A stretch of 64,000 nucleotides of DNA, from contig JAFQLC010000025.1 in NCBI GenBank assembly GCA_017396695.1, forward strand, positions 17,265 to 81,264, written 5' to 3'. The notes under the pieces are model-generated. The model was not told where the DNA came from and did no database searches. It saw only the letters and a program-made list of their open reading frames with translations. Position numbers and translations under genes: made by a program. The first letter of the stretch is position 1. Every line of letters begins with the position of its first letter. This DNA comes from a bacterium. Its GTDB lineage: Bacteria > Cyanobacteriota > Vampirovibrionia > Gastranaerophilales > Gastranaerophilaceae. This document shows positions 1 through 8,569 of the stretch, piece by piece.

Positions 1-588
1 GCTTTGAGCAATTTTTTCTTCTTCTGTTTTTTCTGTTGCAGCTTCATATGCAACTTGAGCACTTTTCATAATTGCTTCTTCAATGTTTATATCTTCAGCT
101 TCGGCTTCTTCTTTTTGTTCAGAAACGGTAAATATTTCTTTTAATTCTTCTTTGACCATTTCTTGAACAGGCGGAAGCACTTCTTCTAATTCTTCTTGTG
201 GGAAGTTGTTTGCAATGCTGAATTCTTCTTTTGGTTCTTCTTCTTCGATTTTTGTTTCTTCAACTTTTGGTGCGCTAAATTCGGAAATTGTATCCGCTTC
301 AACTGGGCGAATTTCTCCCATAAAGATACACCTAATGTTTAGGGAATCGCAAATAGATTTCATTTCAGAAGATGTTGTCTCAATTGAGTTTAATTGTGAA
401 CCATAGCTTGTAATAAGGCTTTTGATGCTTAATAATTGAGATTGGTTTAAAACCATCTCTTTGAATTTTAGGTTAATTCTTTTATCTCTAGCATTTGGCA
501 ATTCAAGCGCCAAAGAAACATTTGTGATTATTTCGCTAGATGTGAAACAACCTGTCAAATCAATCGTGAACATATCGTTTGTGTACAT
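1..588 (-). CDS. Partial protein downstream of fliH, weakly MinC-N-like
   Basis: Open reading frame running off the left edge (196 codons visible, C-terminus missing). The start is the ATG at 586-588, preceded by a GGAAAG ribosome site. The first 100 residues look like a small alpha/beta domain with a stretch (LNQSQLLSIKSLITSYG) resembling the 'choose side, larger index' part of the MinC N-terminal domain. The rest, from about residue 115, is a low-complexity Glu/Lys linker. The position directly after fliH is normally held by fliI, the export ATPase, and this is clearly not fliI (no P-loop). A MinC-like or other polymer-linked role is only a weak inference; the visible part has no catalytic motif. 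Confidence 0.6.
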   Translation of the reverse strand, partial: MYTNDMFTIDLTGCFTSSEIITNVSLALELPNARDKRINLKFKEMVLNQSQLLSIKSLITSYGSQLNSIETTSSEMKSICDSLNIRCIFMGEIRPVEADTISEFSAPKVEETKIEEEEPKEEFSIANNFPQEELEEVLPPVQEMVKEELKEIFTVSEQKEEAEAEDINIEEAIMKSAQVAYEAATEKTEEEKIAQS

Positions 589-679
589 AACTTTCCAACC
601 AATTAACTAATGTAAATAATAATTCAAGCATATAATAAAAAACTATTAATTACAATTATTTGTATCGAAAAATTTAACA

Positions 680-1402
680 TTAGGGATTGATTGTTTTAAA
701 CGCTTGCGAAACAAGTTGCAATTGAGTGCTAAAACTTGCGTCTATAACTCCATTATGAGTTGTAACTTTGCAACTTCCTTCTTCAATATCATCATCAGAA
801 ATTAAAGTTATTTTTACATTTTCAGCTTTTGTTTCAAGGATTTCTGGCATTGTTTCACGGAACAATTTAACATCTTTTGAATTAAGTGCAACCGTGATTT
901 TTGAATCACCTAAATCTATTTCGTCAAAAACACCAAGAACAATGTTTTTTAGAACATCGTTACCTAACTCCACTTCTTTTTTCATTATTCTTTTGGCGAC
1001 TTCAATTGAAAGTTCTAGAATATCTTGAGAAATTTTTTCGTACATTACATTTTTATATTCAAGAAATTCTTTTATTGCTGATTTTAGGTTTATAATATCA
1101 TCTGCAGCTTCTTGCATACCAGATTTATAGCCTTCTCTTGAAGCAAGGGCTCTTATGTTTTCTGCTTCTTCTTGCGCACGAGAAACAAGAGTTCTTTCGT
1201 CAATTCTTCTGTAGCCTCTTCTTCTGTCTCCTCTTCTTCTTTCGTCTCTTTCTTTAAAATCAAGAGTCGAGAAATCTTCTTCTGGTATTTCTTGAGCCTG
1301 TGCTTCTTTTAGGCTAAGAATTTTCTCTTCCTTCGGGCTTGGCGCTTGTGAAGCAGAGTTTTCGTTTGATTTTATTTGATTGTTTTTTTTCTTGATTATC
1401 AT
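680..1402 (-). CDS. fliH: Flagellar assembly protein FliH
   Basis: 240 residues. FliH is the peripheral stator-like regulator of the flagellar export ATPase FliI, acting at the cytoplasmic face of the basal body. The N-terminal third is charged and variable with an Arg-rich stretch near residues 54-67 (RRRGDRRRGYRR). A helical segment follows with the AQEEAENI...A.REGY pattern (residues 76-93) typical of FliH/HrpE/V-ATPase E-like proteins, then the conserved C-terminal half (ILELSIEVAKRIMKKE). Its ATG overlaps the stop of the upstream fliG-position gene (ATGA), so translation is probably coupled. The position in a fliE-fliF-x-fliH order supports the call. No fliI follows. Confidence 0.8.
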   Translation of the reverse strand: MIIKKKNNQIKSNENSASQAPSPKEEKILSLKEAQAQEIPEEDFSTLDFKERDERRRGDRRRGYRRIDERTLVSRAQEEAENIRALASREGYKSGMQEAADDIINLKSAIKEFLEYKNVMYEKISQDILELSIEVAKRIMKKEVELGNDVLKNIVLGVFDEIDLGDSKITVALNSKDVKLFRETMPEILETKAENVKITLISDDDIEEGSCKVTTHNGVIDASFSTQLQLVSQAFKTINP

Positions 1403-2349
1403 ATTGCTCTTTGTTGAATATAGTTATATAGTGCACCTGCAATCCCTGATGAAATTTCTACTTCTTCATTTTTTGAGGCGCTTTTAATTAATTGTTTAAC
1501 AAGCGGTCTTTCTGTTTCTAGCATTGATTTTACAAATGCTATATTTGCACTCGGCATTAGTTTGTGCAATTTGCGAATGTATCTTGCGCCTGTAATTACT
1601 TTTGGTTCAGGCAAAATTGCTTTAACTTCGCTTATACATTTTGATGTAATATTTACATCAACTTTACCTTCTAAATCTTCCATTTTTAAATAATCATTTA
1701 AAACTTGAGCATCAGCATCATTAAATTTTGAAAGGATAATTTCTTTTTTATTTTCATTTACTTTTTTTAGAAGTAGCGCAACGGAAGCGAGTTTTAAAAG
1801 TTTTGTGTCGCTCATTTGTGAAATAACAGGGTGTTCTTCAGCTGCCACCATATTATCCACATTAGATTGCGCTTCTGCGTTTTGCATCGCTTCTTCAGAA
1901 ATTACATTGCGTTTTTTTAAATCTTCAAGAGCAGCTTTGAAACTTTTATCCACATGGTGCTCTACAAGAGGGATGAGTTGGTCTTGTGGAAGATTTTTCA
2001 TAATTGCTTGTTTTGCAATTTCAAAAATCGTAAAAGCAATTTTTTGTAAAATACCTTCTCTTAAGTTTATGTCAATTCCAGCACGAGCTAAGTCAATTGA
2101 TTTGTGGAACGTCCACTCGCCAATGAATTGTGCAACAAGAGAGGCTTGAGCGGCATTAAAGTTGATGTTTTCATCTTTGATTATGGCATCGCCAGCAAGA
2201 AAACAGAATTTATGAATAACCATTCTTATAAATTCTTTGTCTTCTTCGTTTATTTCAGGAGGAATTATTTCTGCAGCTTGGTTTGATAAATTTCCCGCAA
2301 ACGCCTGCGGGTTAAATTCCTCTACATTCTCCATTGCATTTTCTGACAT
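1399..2349 (-). CDS. Divergent protein in the fliG position (FliG-like)
   Basis: 316 residues between fliF and fliH, where fliG (rotor switch protein, about 335 residues) is expected. Canonical FliG signatures such as the EHPQ motif and the charged torque helix are not visible. Residues about 185-260 (KLASVALLLKK... then alternating short helices) look like a remote FliG N-domain, which normally grips the FliF C-tail, and the FliF here does keep such a tail. The first 160 residues are an all-helical region I cannot assign. It starts 1 base after the fliF stop and overlaps fliH by 4 bases, so it is co-translated with basal-body genes. Best reading: a strongly diverged FliG; alternative: a lineage-specific rotor adaptor. 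Confidence 0.55.
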   Translation of the reverse strand: MSENAMENVEEFNPQAFAGNLSNQAAEIIPPEINEEDKEFIRMVIHKFCFLAGDAIIKDENINFNAAQASLVAQFIGEWTFHKSIDLARAGIDINLREGILQKIAFTIFEIAKQAIMKNLPQDQLIPLVEHHVDKSFKAALEDLKKRNVISEEAMQNAEAQSNVDNMVAAEEHPVISQMSDTKLLKLASVALLLKKVNENKKEIILSKFNDADAQVLNDYLKMEDLEGKVDVNITSKCISEVKAILPEPKVITGARYIRKLHKLMPSANIAFVKSMLETERPLVKQLIKSASKNEEVEISSGIAGALYNYIQQRAI

Positions 2350-2350
2350 A

Positions 2351-4072
2351 TTAGTTATCTATCCAACTTTGTAATTTTTGCACTGCTTCATCTTCGTCTA
2401 TGTCTTCAAAATCAAGACTTAATTCGTCTAAATTTTCAAACAAGCTTTCAGCTGAATTTTTAGTTTCTATTGGGTTTTGAGCTGCATATTGTTGCTGTTG
2501 CAAAACAGTATTTTGTTGTTGAATTTGTTGAATTTGAAGATTTTGAACTCTTTGTTGTTCGATTAAATTTTGTGCCATTTGCGCTTGTCTTTGAATAAGC
2601 TCAGTTGCTTTTGAACTTACATCTTGTAATTGTTTGTCCTGAGCTTCTGCCTTTTCTCTGAGAAGATACATTTCTTCTTCTTGTTTACGGGTTTCAACTC
2701 TTACTTTTTTAGCTATATGATTGAGACCAAATCCAAGCCCTGCAAGAAGTAACAAGCCCACAACCCACCAAGGGTTTCCGCTTTCTTCAGGTTTTGGCAA
2801 TTTATTGATTTCGTCTGGTGCTAAAATATCAGGATCTGGGTCGATAAATGCGATAGACACATTTTCAGGGTTAACTTTAGGGCTTGCGGCGTGCGCTATA
2901 AGTTCTTTTAAGTCTTCATATGAAACAGATGATGGAATTTTTGCGTGTTCAATTGAAACTGCAATTGAAATTTCTTCAATAACACCAGCTTTTTGATATT
3001 CATTTATGTGAGTTTTGCTCACACCATATTGAGTTTCGCTTGCGCTTCTTGTGTAGCTTTTGTCTTGATGTGAAGCACCGCCACCAGGAGTTCCAACTGT
3101 GCCGTATGGAAGATATGTGCTAACAGGGCTTCCGTTTCTGCTATCAGATGCGGTATCGCCCATTTTTTCGCTAAAATCTTGTTCTGAAACAGATGTTTTA
3201 GAATTCGGGTCGTAAATTATGCTAGATTTTTCAATTGGCGCTTGAGTTAAAAATGTTGAAACAGTTACAACATAATTTCCTTTGCCAACAAGCCTGTCAA
3301 GTTGAGCCGCAACTTTTGCTTGCATATATCTGTCATTTTCTTGCAATTTTGCAAGAGCATCATTTGAAGCATCAATAATGCTGTTATATGTATTTCCGTT
3401 TGTGTCTGTAATTGCAATATTTTCTGATTTTAAATTGTGCACAGCACCTAAAAGCAAGTTTGTGATTGCTTTAATTTTCATATTATCGAGGCTTTCGCCC
3501 GCAGGAACAACAAGTTGAACTGTTGCAGTGATTGGTTTTTGTTGAGTTGCAAACATTGATTGTTCAGGAATTGAAATGAAAACTTGGGCATTTTCAACAG
3601 GTGGAATTTTTCTGATTAATCTTGCAAGTTCACCATTTATAGCTCGAGCAAGTCTGATTTTTTTATCTTCTTTTGTTGATGTAAAATCACCTTTGTCAAA
3701 AATTTCAAGCCCTGTGTGCTCATCAATTAAACCGCTTTTAACGATTGCAAGAAGTGCTCTGTCACGTTCTGACATAGTATAGTTTTCAAGATATAATTCT
3801 GATTTCATACCGTCAGGTCTTCTTTTAACTTTTATGCCTTCACGAGCAAGTAATGCTTGAACTTCTAGTGCTTGCCCTATTTTTTCTGTTGTGAAAAGTG
3901 GTAGAGTTTCTTTTATTACAACTTCATCAACAGGTTTTGATTTACCTTTGGATTTTCCGCCACCTGCAGCAGATGAGACAATAAGCACAAGTGCAAGCAC
4001 CACAACTATAATAGCTGCGGCTATTGCACCATATAAAACCTTTTTATCTTTTAATAACGCTTGAAAATCCAT
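2351..4072 (-). CDS. fliF: Flagellar MS-ring protein FliF
   Basis: 573 residues, the normal FliF length. FliF forms the MS ring in the inner membrane, the base of the flagellum. Visible: a transmembrane segment at about residues 13-34; the ring-building YscJ/FliF domain (VQALLAREGIKVKRR, ERDRALLAIV, GELARLIRKIPPVENAQVFISIP, AITNLLLGAVHNL); a Ser/Gly-rich periplasmic loop; a second transmembrane segment at about 437-457 (WWVVGLLLLAGLGFGL); then a Gln-rich cytoplasmic coiled coil and an acidic tail ending EAVQKLQSWIDN. That tail resembles the FliG-binding motif, which matters because the next gene is only marginally FliG-like. Confidence 0.93.
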   Translation of the reverse strand: MDFQALLKDKKVLYGAIAAAIIVVVLALVLIVSSAAGGGKSKGKSKPVDEVVIKETLPLFTTEKIGQALEVQALLAREGIKVKRRPDGMKSELYLENYTMSERDRALLAIVKSGLIDEHTGLEIFDKGDFTSTKEDKKIRLARAINGELARLIRKIPPVENAQVFISIPEQSMFATQQKPITATVQLVVPAGESLDNMKIKAITNLLLGAVHNLKSENIAITDTNGNTYNSIIDASNDALAKLQENDRYMQAKVAAQLDRLVGKGNYVVTVSTFLTQAPIEKSSIIYDPNSKTSVSEQDFSEKMGDTASDSRNGSPVSTYLPYGTVGTPGGGASHQDKSYTRSASETQYGVSKTHINEYQKAGVIEEISIAVSIEHAKIPSSVSYEDLKELIAHAASPKVNPENVSIAFIDPDPDILAPDEINKLPKPEESGNPWWVVGLLLLAGLGFGLNHIAKKVRVETRKQEEEMYLLREKAEAQDKQLQDVSSKATELIQRQAQMAQNLIEQQRVQNLQIQQIQQQNTVLQQQQYAAQNPIETKNSAESLFENLDELSLDFEDIDEDEAVQKLQSWIDN

Positions 4073-4115
4073 TTTTCTTATTTAAAATCCCCATATTTAT
4101 TATACTATATAACGG

Positions 4116-4427
4116 CTAAATTTGCATATTCATTACTTTTTCATACGCTTGGAGTATTTTTGATGTCGCAGTTGTTGCCATTGAAACTTGGATATCTGAT
4201 TTTGCAATGGCCGCCATAACGTCGTGAACATCGGCACTGCCTGAAATTACCTCTTTCATAACAGCGTCTGGTGCTTCGATTTCTTTATTTAAACCTTGAA
4301 CAAGTCCGCCAAGCACATCTTTAAATTCACCTTTTTTAACACCTGTTGTGCCGTCAATTTGCATTTCAGACATAAAGTTTGAGGTTTTACCTACGATATC
4401 TAAATTTATTCTTGGTGTGAAGCTCAT
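4116..4427 (-). CDS. fliE: Flagellar hook-basal body protein FliE
   Basis: 103 residues, typical of FliE, the small rod protein that links the MS ring to the proximal rod. The C-terminal half carries the family pattern: a segment DVHDVMAAIAKSDIQVSMAT, then KILQAYEKVMNMQI at the extreme C-terminus. It lies 12 bases downstream of the lytic transglycosylase and 43 bases upstream of fliF, in the classic fliE-fliF order. flgB and flgC, which often precede fliE, are absent from this cluster. Confidence 0.88.
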   Translation of the reverse strand: MSFTPRINLDIVGKTSNFMSEMQIDGTTGVKKGEFKDVLGGLVQGLNKEIEAPDAVMKEVISGSADVHDVMAAIAKSDIQVSMATTATSKILQAYEKVMNMQI

Positions 4428-4439
4428 ATTTTACCTTTC

Positions 4440-5186
4440 TTACAAATAATTTTTCAAAATTGATTTTACGTAGTTTTGAGTTTCTTTATATGGCGGAACT
4501 GTGCCATATTTTTTAACTGCATTTGGGCCTGCATTATAGGCAGCAAGTGCCAAAATTGTGTTTCCATTAAACTCTTCTAGCATATTTTTTAGATATTTAA
4601 CCCCGCCTTCAATGTTTTGCGCTGGGTTCATAGGGTCTTTAACGCCTAGAGATTTAGCTGTTGCAGGCATTAGTTGCATAAGCCCAAGTGCGCCTGCGTG
4701 AGATTTTGCTTTTGGGTTATATCCGCTTTCTTGTTTAATAACTGCTTGAACAAGTTTTTCATCAACGCCATATTTATTTGATATTTTTTCTACAAGCCCT
4801 AAAATTTGCGCTTTTGTGTAGTTTCCGTTTGTGCTTGAAATGTTTGCTGTGTTTCCAATTGAGTTTGCTTTTTCAACCGTTGCAGGTTTTCTTATTGCCT
4901 CAATTTGGTCTAGTGTTGCACCAGATGTTATCATCTGTCCAAATTTTGTGTTTTCTAGAACCGGTGGGAGGTCAAGTGCGAAAGGATTTTTACCGCTTGG
5001 AGTTTTGATTTCTTCAAGCATTGTTTTGTTTAAAACGTCTGCAAAATTGCTTTGCGCCCCATTTGTTTTATTGTCTGCTTCGGCTTGTTCTGTGTAGCTT
5101 ATGCGGGCTGAAAGTTGTTTAACTCTCGCAAGAGCATTTGCTCTTCCGCTTGTGTCTATATAATTTTGAATATTTGGACTAAACAT
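4440..5186 (-). CDS. SLT-family lytic transglycosylase, flagellar
   Basis: 248 residues. The C-terminal half (from about residue 124) is a goose-lysozyme-type SLT domain: catalytic Glu153 in IKQESGYNPKA, the GLMQLMPATAK motif, and the AYNAGPNAVKKYG motif. Such enzymes cleave peptidoglycan glycan strands, here presumably to let the rod through, since this is the first gene of the fliE-fliF operon. The N-terminal 120 residues are disordered-looking and contain an FADVLNKTM segment reminiscent of rod/hook-type proteins. No clear signal peptide is visible, so export could be through the flagellar apparatus; that is inference. An AGGGAGAAAG site precedes the ATG at 5186. Confidence 0.85.
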   Translation of the reverse strand: MFSPNIQNYIDTSGRANALARVKQLSARISYTEQAEADNKTNGAQSNFADVLNKTMLEEIKTPSGKNPFALDLPPVLENTKFGQMITSGATLDQIEAIRKPATVEKANSIGNTANISSTNGNYTKAQILGLVEKISNKYGVDEKLVQAVIKQESGYNPKAKSHAGALGLMQLMPATAKSLGVKDPMNPAQNIEGGVKYLKNMLEEFNGNTILALAAYNAGPNAVKKYGTVPPYKETQNYVKSILKNYL

Positions 5187-5310
5187 ACTTTCTCCCTTAT
5201 CGGCATTAACGATAAAATGATGGAAAAATTTAATAAAATCGCAAATTATCCTCTAATTTAAGGATAAAAACGGAAAAGTCTAATAAAAAATATATAAAAT
5301 GAATATCAAA

Positions 5311-6828
5311 TTAAGTTAAACTTCTAAATTGCAAAGCTTGTGCAATATGGGTGGCATTTATAACTTTTGAGCCTTCAAGGTCTGCAATTGTTCTTGATAT
5401 TTTTAAAATTCTATCATATGCCCTTCCGGATAAATTAAATTTTGAAATTGCACCTTTAAGCATTTGTTTTGAAGCTTCATCAATGTTGCAGAATTTGTTT
5501 ATATATTTTGCGCTGAGCTCAGAATTTGTGCGGATTGAAGCGTCTTGATATCTTTTTTCTTGTATTTTTCTTGCAGATATAACACGAGCTCGAATTGTAT
5601 CTGATGTTTCTCTTTCTTCTTTAATATTTGTAAGTTCTTCTTCGGTTAACCTTGCAACTTCAATTTGAAGGTCAATTCTGTCGAGTAGTGGACCAGAGAG
5701 TTTTCCTTTGTATCTTTTGATTTGAAATTCAGAGCAGGTACATCTTTTTTTGGAATCTCCAAAATATCCACAAGGGCAAGGGTTCATCGCGCCAAGTAAT
5801 ATAAAGTTTGCGGGATATTTAACGCTTCCTTGTGCACGAGATATTGTAACGTCACCATCTTCTAGCGGTTGCCTTAGAACTTCAAGTACAGCTCGAGGAA
5901 ACTCAACCATTTCATCTAAAAATAATACCCCACGGTGGGCCAAGGTAATTTCTCCAGGTTTTGGAGTGGAACCACCGCCAATTATTCCAACTCCACTTGC
6001 GCTATGGTGTGGCGAGCGGAATGGACGAGACGGAATTAAAGGCTTAGAGTAATCTAAAAGCCCTGCGATTGAATAAATTTTTGTAAGTTCAACTGCTTCT
6101 TCTTTGGTTAGTGGTGGAAGAATTGAAGGAAATGCTTTTGCAAGAAGTGTTTTCCCGCTTCCTGGGCTTCCGCACATTAGAATATTATGCCCGCCAGCCG
6201 CTGCAATTTCTAAAGCTTTTTTTGCAAGCGCTTGTCCTTTAATATTTGAAAAATCAAATTCAAATTCTTCTTTTGTATTTAAAAAATCTTCAATGTTGTT
6301 TTTCTTTGTGGCAAGGGGCTTCCCTTCTTTTAGGTAATTCACAATTTCTTTTAAATTTTTTGCGCCCAAAACTTCAATATTATCAACAAAGCTTGCTTCT
6401 GTGAGATTTTCATATGGCAAAATTACTTTTTTAATTCCAAAATTGTGCAAAGAAGAAACAATTGCAAGAGTGCCATTTATTGGGCGAAGATTGCCGTCAA
6501 GCGAGAGTTCGCCTAAAAATGCAATATCTTTACAATCTGCCTCAAAAACTTCTTCCCTTAAAAGAATGCCAATTGCCATTGCAAGGTCAAGCCCAGTGCC
6601 CTCCTTTTTGAGGTCGGCAGGCGCTAGGTTTATCACAACTTTTGTTTGCGGAAAATGATAACCAGAGTTTTTAATTGCAAGCTTGATGCGCTCTTTTGCT
6701 TCACTTACTGCAGCATCAGGCAAGCCCACAATTGATATTTGCGGAATTGAATTAACGGTATCAATTTCAGCTTCAATTTTATATGATTCCAGCCCAACAA
6801 CTGTTGCAGATGTGATTTTTACTACCAT
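5311..6828 (-). CDS. comM: YifB/ComM family Mg-chelatase-like AAA+ ATPase
   Basis: 505 residues, the standard length. This family comprises branch-migration helicases that help integrate incoming DNA during transformation (shown for ComM). Visible: an N-terminal Lon-protease-like S16 fold (residues 1-165), Walker A GSPGSGKT at 220-227, Walker B FLDEM at 303-307, the SPHHSAS signature at 272-278, and a Cys cluster (CPCG...CTC) at about 352-369 likely to bind zinc. All motifs are intact. Single-gene unit with its own promoter: a TATAAT box ends six bases before the ATG and there is no Shine-Dalgarno sequence. Confidence 0.93.
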   Translation of the reverse strand: MVVKITSATVVGLESYKIEAEIDTVNSIPQISIVGLPDAAVSEAKERIKLAIKNSGYHFPQTKVVINLAPADLKKEGTGLDLAMAIGILLREEVFEADCKDIAFLGELSLDGNLRPINGTLAIVSSLHNFGIKKVILPYENLTEASFVDNIEVLGAKNLKEIVNYLKEGKPLATKKNNIEDFLNTKEEFEFDFSNIKGQALAKKALEIAAAGGHNILMCGSPGSGKTLLAKAFPSILPPLTKEEAVELTKIYSIAGLLDYSKPLIPSRPFRSPHHSASGVGIIGGGSTPKPGEITLAHRGVLFLDEMVEFPRAVLEVLRQPLEDGDVTISRAQGSVKYPANFILLGAMNPCPCGYFGDSKKRCTCSEFQIKRYKGKLSGPLLDRIDLQIEVARLTEEELTNIKEERETSDTIRARVISARKIQEKRYQDASIRTNSELSAKYINKFCNIDEASKQMLKGAISKFNLSGRAYDRILKISRTIADLEGSKVINATHIAQALQFRSLT

Positions 6829-6834
6829 AGGAAG

Positions 6835-6843
6835 ATTATAACA
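6835..6843 (-). promoter_or_regulatory. Extended -10 promoter of comM, probably leaderless
   Basis: Read on the minus strand: TG, one base, then TATAAT (6835-6840), then six bases to the ATG at 6828. The normal distance from -10 to +1 puts transcription start on the start codon. Confidence 0.6.
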
Positions 6844-6899
6844 TTAAATTTGGTTTAGTGATAAAAATTTATAAACAAAGTCTGCTTATTTGTTAATAA

Positions 6900-6970
6900 C
6901 TCCCGAAGATGGATTCGAACCACCGTTAGAAGAGCCAGAATCTTCTGTCCTGCCACTAGACGATTCGGGA
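6900..6970 (-). tRNA. tRNA-Gln (anticodon CTG)
   Basis: Folds into a full cloverleaf: acceptor TCCCGAA/TTCGGGA, D stem GTCT/GGAC, anticodon stem GAAGA/TCTTC around loop TTCTGGC giving anticodon CTG, T arm with TTCGAAT loop. The discriminator base is G, as expected for glutamine tRNA. CCA is not encoded. It sits between comM and adk on the same strand. Confidence 0.92.
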
Positions 6971-7031
6971 ATGTACTACAATTATAAAACAAAATTTGCT
7001 TTTTGGCACGTGTCTATTGATTTTGCAAATA

Positions 7032-7059
7032 AAAAGCCCGATTTTATTTTCGGGCTTTT
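7032..7059 (-). terminator. Rho-independent terminator of adk
   Basis: A 10-bp stem AAAAGCCCGA/TCGGGCTTTT around an eight-base AT loop, 15 bases after the adk stop codon. Symmetrical, so it could work in both directions. Confidence 0.8.
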
Positions 7060-7074
7060 GCTTATTTTTTTAAA

Positions 7075-7794
7075 TTATTTTAAATCTTCTTGAACGGTTT
7101 TTGTAATTTGACTTTCAACCCCTTCAATATCTTGGTTTCCGTCAATATCCACAACTTTATCGCCATAGTAATTAATCAAAATATCTCTTACCGCATTATA
7201 GTTTGCAATTCTTGTTTTTAGCTTTTCAGGTGTGTCATCGGTTCTATTTTCAATAAGTGCTCTTGAGCGCATTCTATCAACAAGTTTATCTTCATCAACT
7301 GAAAGTTTAATAACTTTAATTTTTGCATTTTCTTTTTTGTTTAGCTCATCAACCATAACTGCTTGTTCTTCGCTTCTTGGAAAACCGTCTAAAATAAAAC
7401 CATTTTTGCAGTCATCTTGCGCTATTCTTTTAACCAAAATTGCTTTGAATACATTCGTTGGAACAAGTTCTCCTGCATCCATATATTTTTGCGCTTCAAG
7501 CCCTACTTCTGTTTGGTTTTTAACTTCTTCTCTGAGTAAGTCGCCTGTTGAAATGTGTGCAATTCCTAATTCTTTAGCTAATTTTTTTGCTTGTGTGCCT
7601 TTTCCGCTTGCAGGCGCACCAAGGAAAATATAAATTGTTTTTTCTTTTAATTCAGGCTTTTTATCTTCTTGAACCTTGCCTGTGAAAGAAACTGTATCAT
7701 ATGGCATTAGAAAAGAAACTCTTTGATTTTGCCTTTGTGCACCAAAATTAAAATTATTTACTCTAAAACTTGGGCTAATTTTTGAAATCAACAT
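7075..7794 (-). CDS. adk: Adenylate kinase with N-terminal extension
   Basis: Catalyses ATP + AMP = 2 ADP in the cytoplasm. The enzyme proper starts at about residue 53 (IYIFLGAPASGKGTQ, P-loop 59-67) and shows ISTGDLLREE, GFILDGFPRSEEQA and RSRALIENRTDDTPE with a short lid (no zinc lid). Unusually, about 52 residues precede it, where a typical Adk starts within a few residues of the P-loop strand. This extension contains KISPSF (residues 5-10), NFNFGAQ (14-20) and VSFTGK (35-40), the same leader type seen on other proteins in this window. It has no hydrophobic core, so it is not a secretion signal. A GGAG ribosome site precedes the ATG at 7794, so the extension is very likely translated. Confidence 0.93.
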   Translation of the reverse strand: MLISKISPSFRVNNFNFGAQRQNQRVSFLMPYDTVSFTGKVQEDKKPELKEKTIYIFLGAPASGKGTQAKKLAKELGIAHISTGDLLREEVKNQTEVGLEAQKYMDAGELVPTNVFKAILVKRIAQDDCKNGFILDGFPRSEEQAVMVDELNKKENAKIKVIKLSVDEDKLVDRMRSRALIENRTDDTPEKLKTRIANYNAVRDILINYYGDKVVDIDGNQDIEGVESQITKTVQEDLK

Positions 7795-7945
7795 AAAAAC
7801 ACTCTCCTAAAATATCTTCACTCATTATAAAACACAAACAAAAATATTTTTGCGCTTTTGGATTAGAGAATTAGAAAAATAAGTATTTCTACTTAAGTAA
7901 TTTTGCTTAGAGAAATAAGATGAAAGCTTTAATAATATTTATTAA

Positions 7946-8569
7946 AAATTAACGTTAAATAGGGGGAGCGAAAATTCAGATAAAACTTGTAATGAATGTG
8001 CATCTCTTGATGGCAAAGTTTATAATTTTCAAGACGAAGTTCCTGAACCTCTTCATCCTAACTGCAGATGTTGGGTTGAGGTTGTGGAAAACAGAACAAA
8101 CATGTATGAAAACATAAAAAATACGAAAGCTGATTCTAGGCCAATATCAAAGAATGAAATAAGAGAATGGGTTATGCCTTGCAAGGGCGTTATATCAAGT
8201 GCTTATGGGCAGCGAAAAACTCCAAAAGAAGGTGCTAGCACAAATCATAATGGTTGGGATATTGCTTGCCCAGTGGGCACTTCTGTTGTTGCGATTAATG
8301 ACGGGAAAGTGATTGCAGCAGGTGCTGCTCGAGGTTATGGTAATTATGTTGTAATCGACCATGGTGTAATTGACGGGGTTAATGTCACAAGTGAGTACGG
8401 GCATATTTCATCTTGGAGTGTCGAGGTGGGTCAAAAGGTCTCAAAAGGCGAGGAGATAGCGAAATCAGGTAATTCAGGTGTTTCAACAGGCCCACATTTG
8501 CATATCACAATTAGACATGGTAATTATCGTGGTAAAGCTGTAGATCCGTCCGATTACTTGGATTATTAA
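7946..8569 (+). pseudogene. 5'-truncated phage gp7/Mu-F-like tail fused to M23 endopeptidase
   Basis: The frame is open from 7946 but has no ATG, GTG or TTG before the GTG at 8084. The part before that GTG reads like the C-terminus of an SPP1 gp7/Mu F-type phage head protein: CxxC (codons at 7988 and 7997), LDGKVYNF, then PLHPNCRCW. It continues in frame into a complete-looking M23 (LytM-type) domain with NHNGWDIACPVG (H-x3-D), YGHISSWSV and GPHLHITIRHG, which cuts peptidoglycan peptides. A shortened protein could still be made from 8084, but no good ribosome site is visible there. Probably a prophage relic. The stop overlaps the convergent gene by four bases. Confidence 0.6.

Noticed and set aside
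768..1095. Plus-strand frames opposite fliH, and similar long frames opposite other genes
   Set aside because: Shadows of conserved genes on the other strand, with no ribosome site or recognisable domain.
5187..5215. GCCGATAA, the sigma-28 (FliA) -10 sequence, just upstream of the flagellar operon
   Set aside because: The matching -35 (TAAA) is about 20 bases away instead of about 11, and the box overlaps the ribosome site; the short inverted repeat TTATCG/CGATAA explains the sequence as well.
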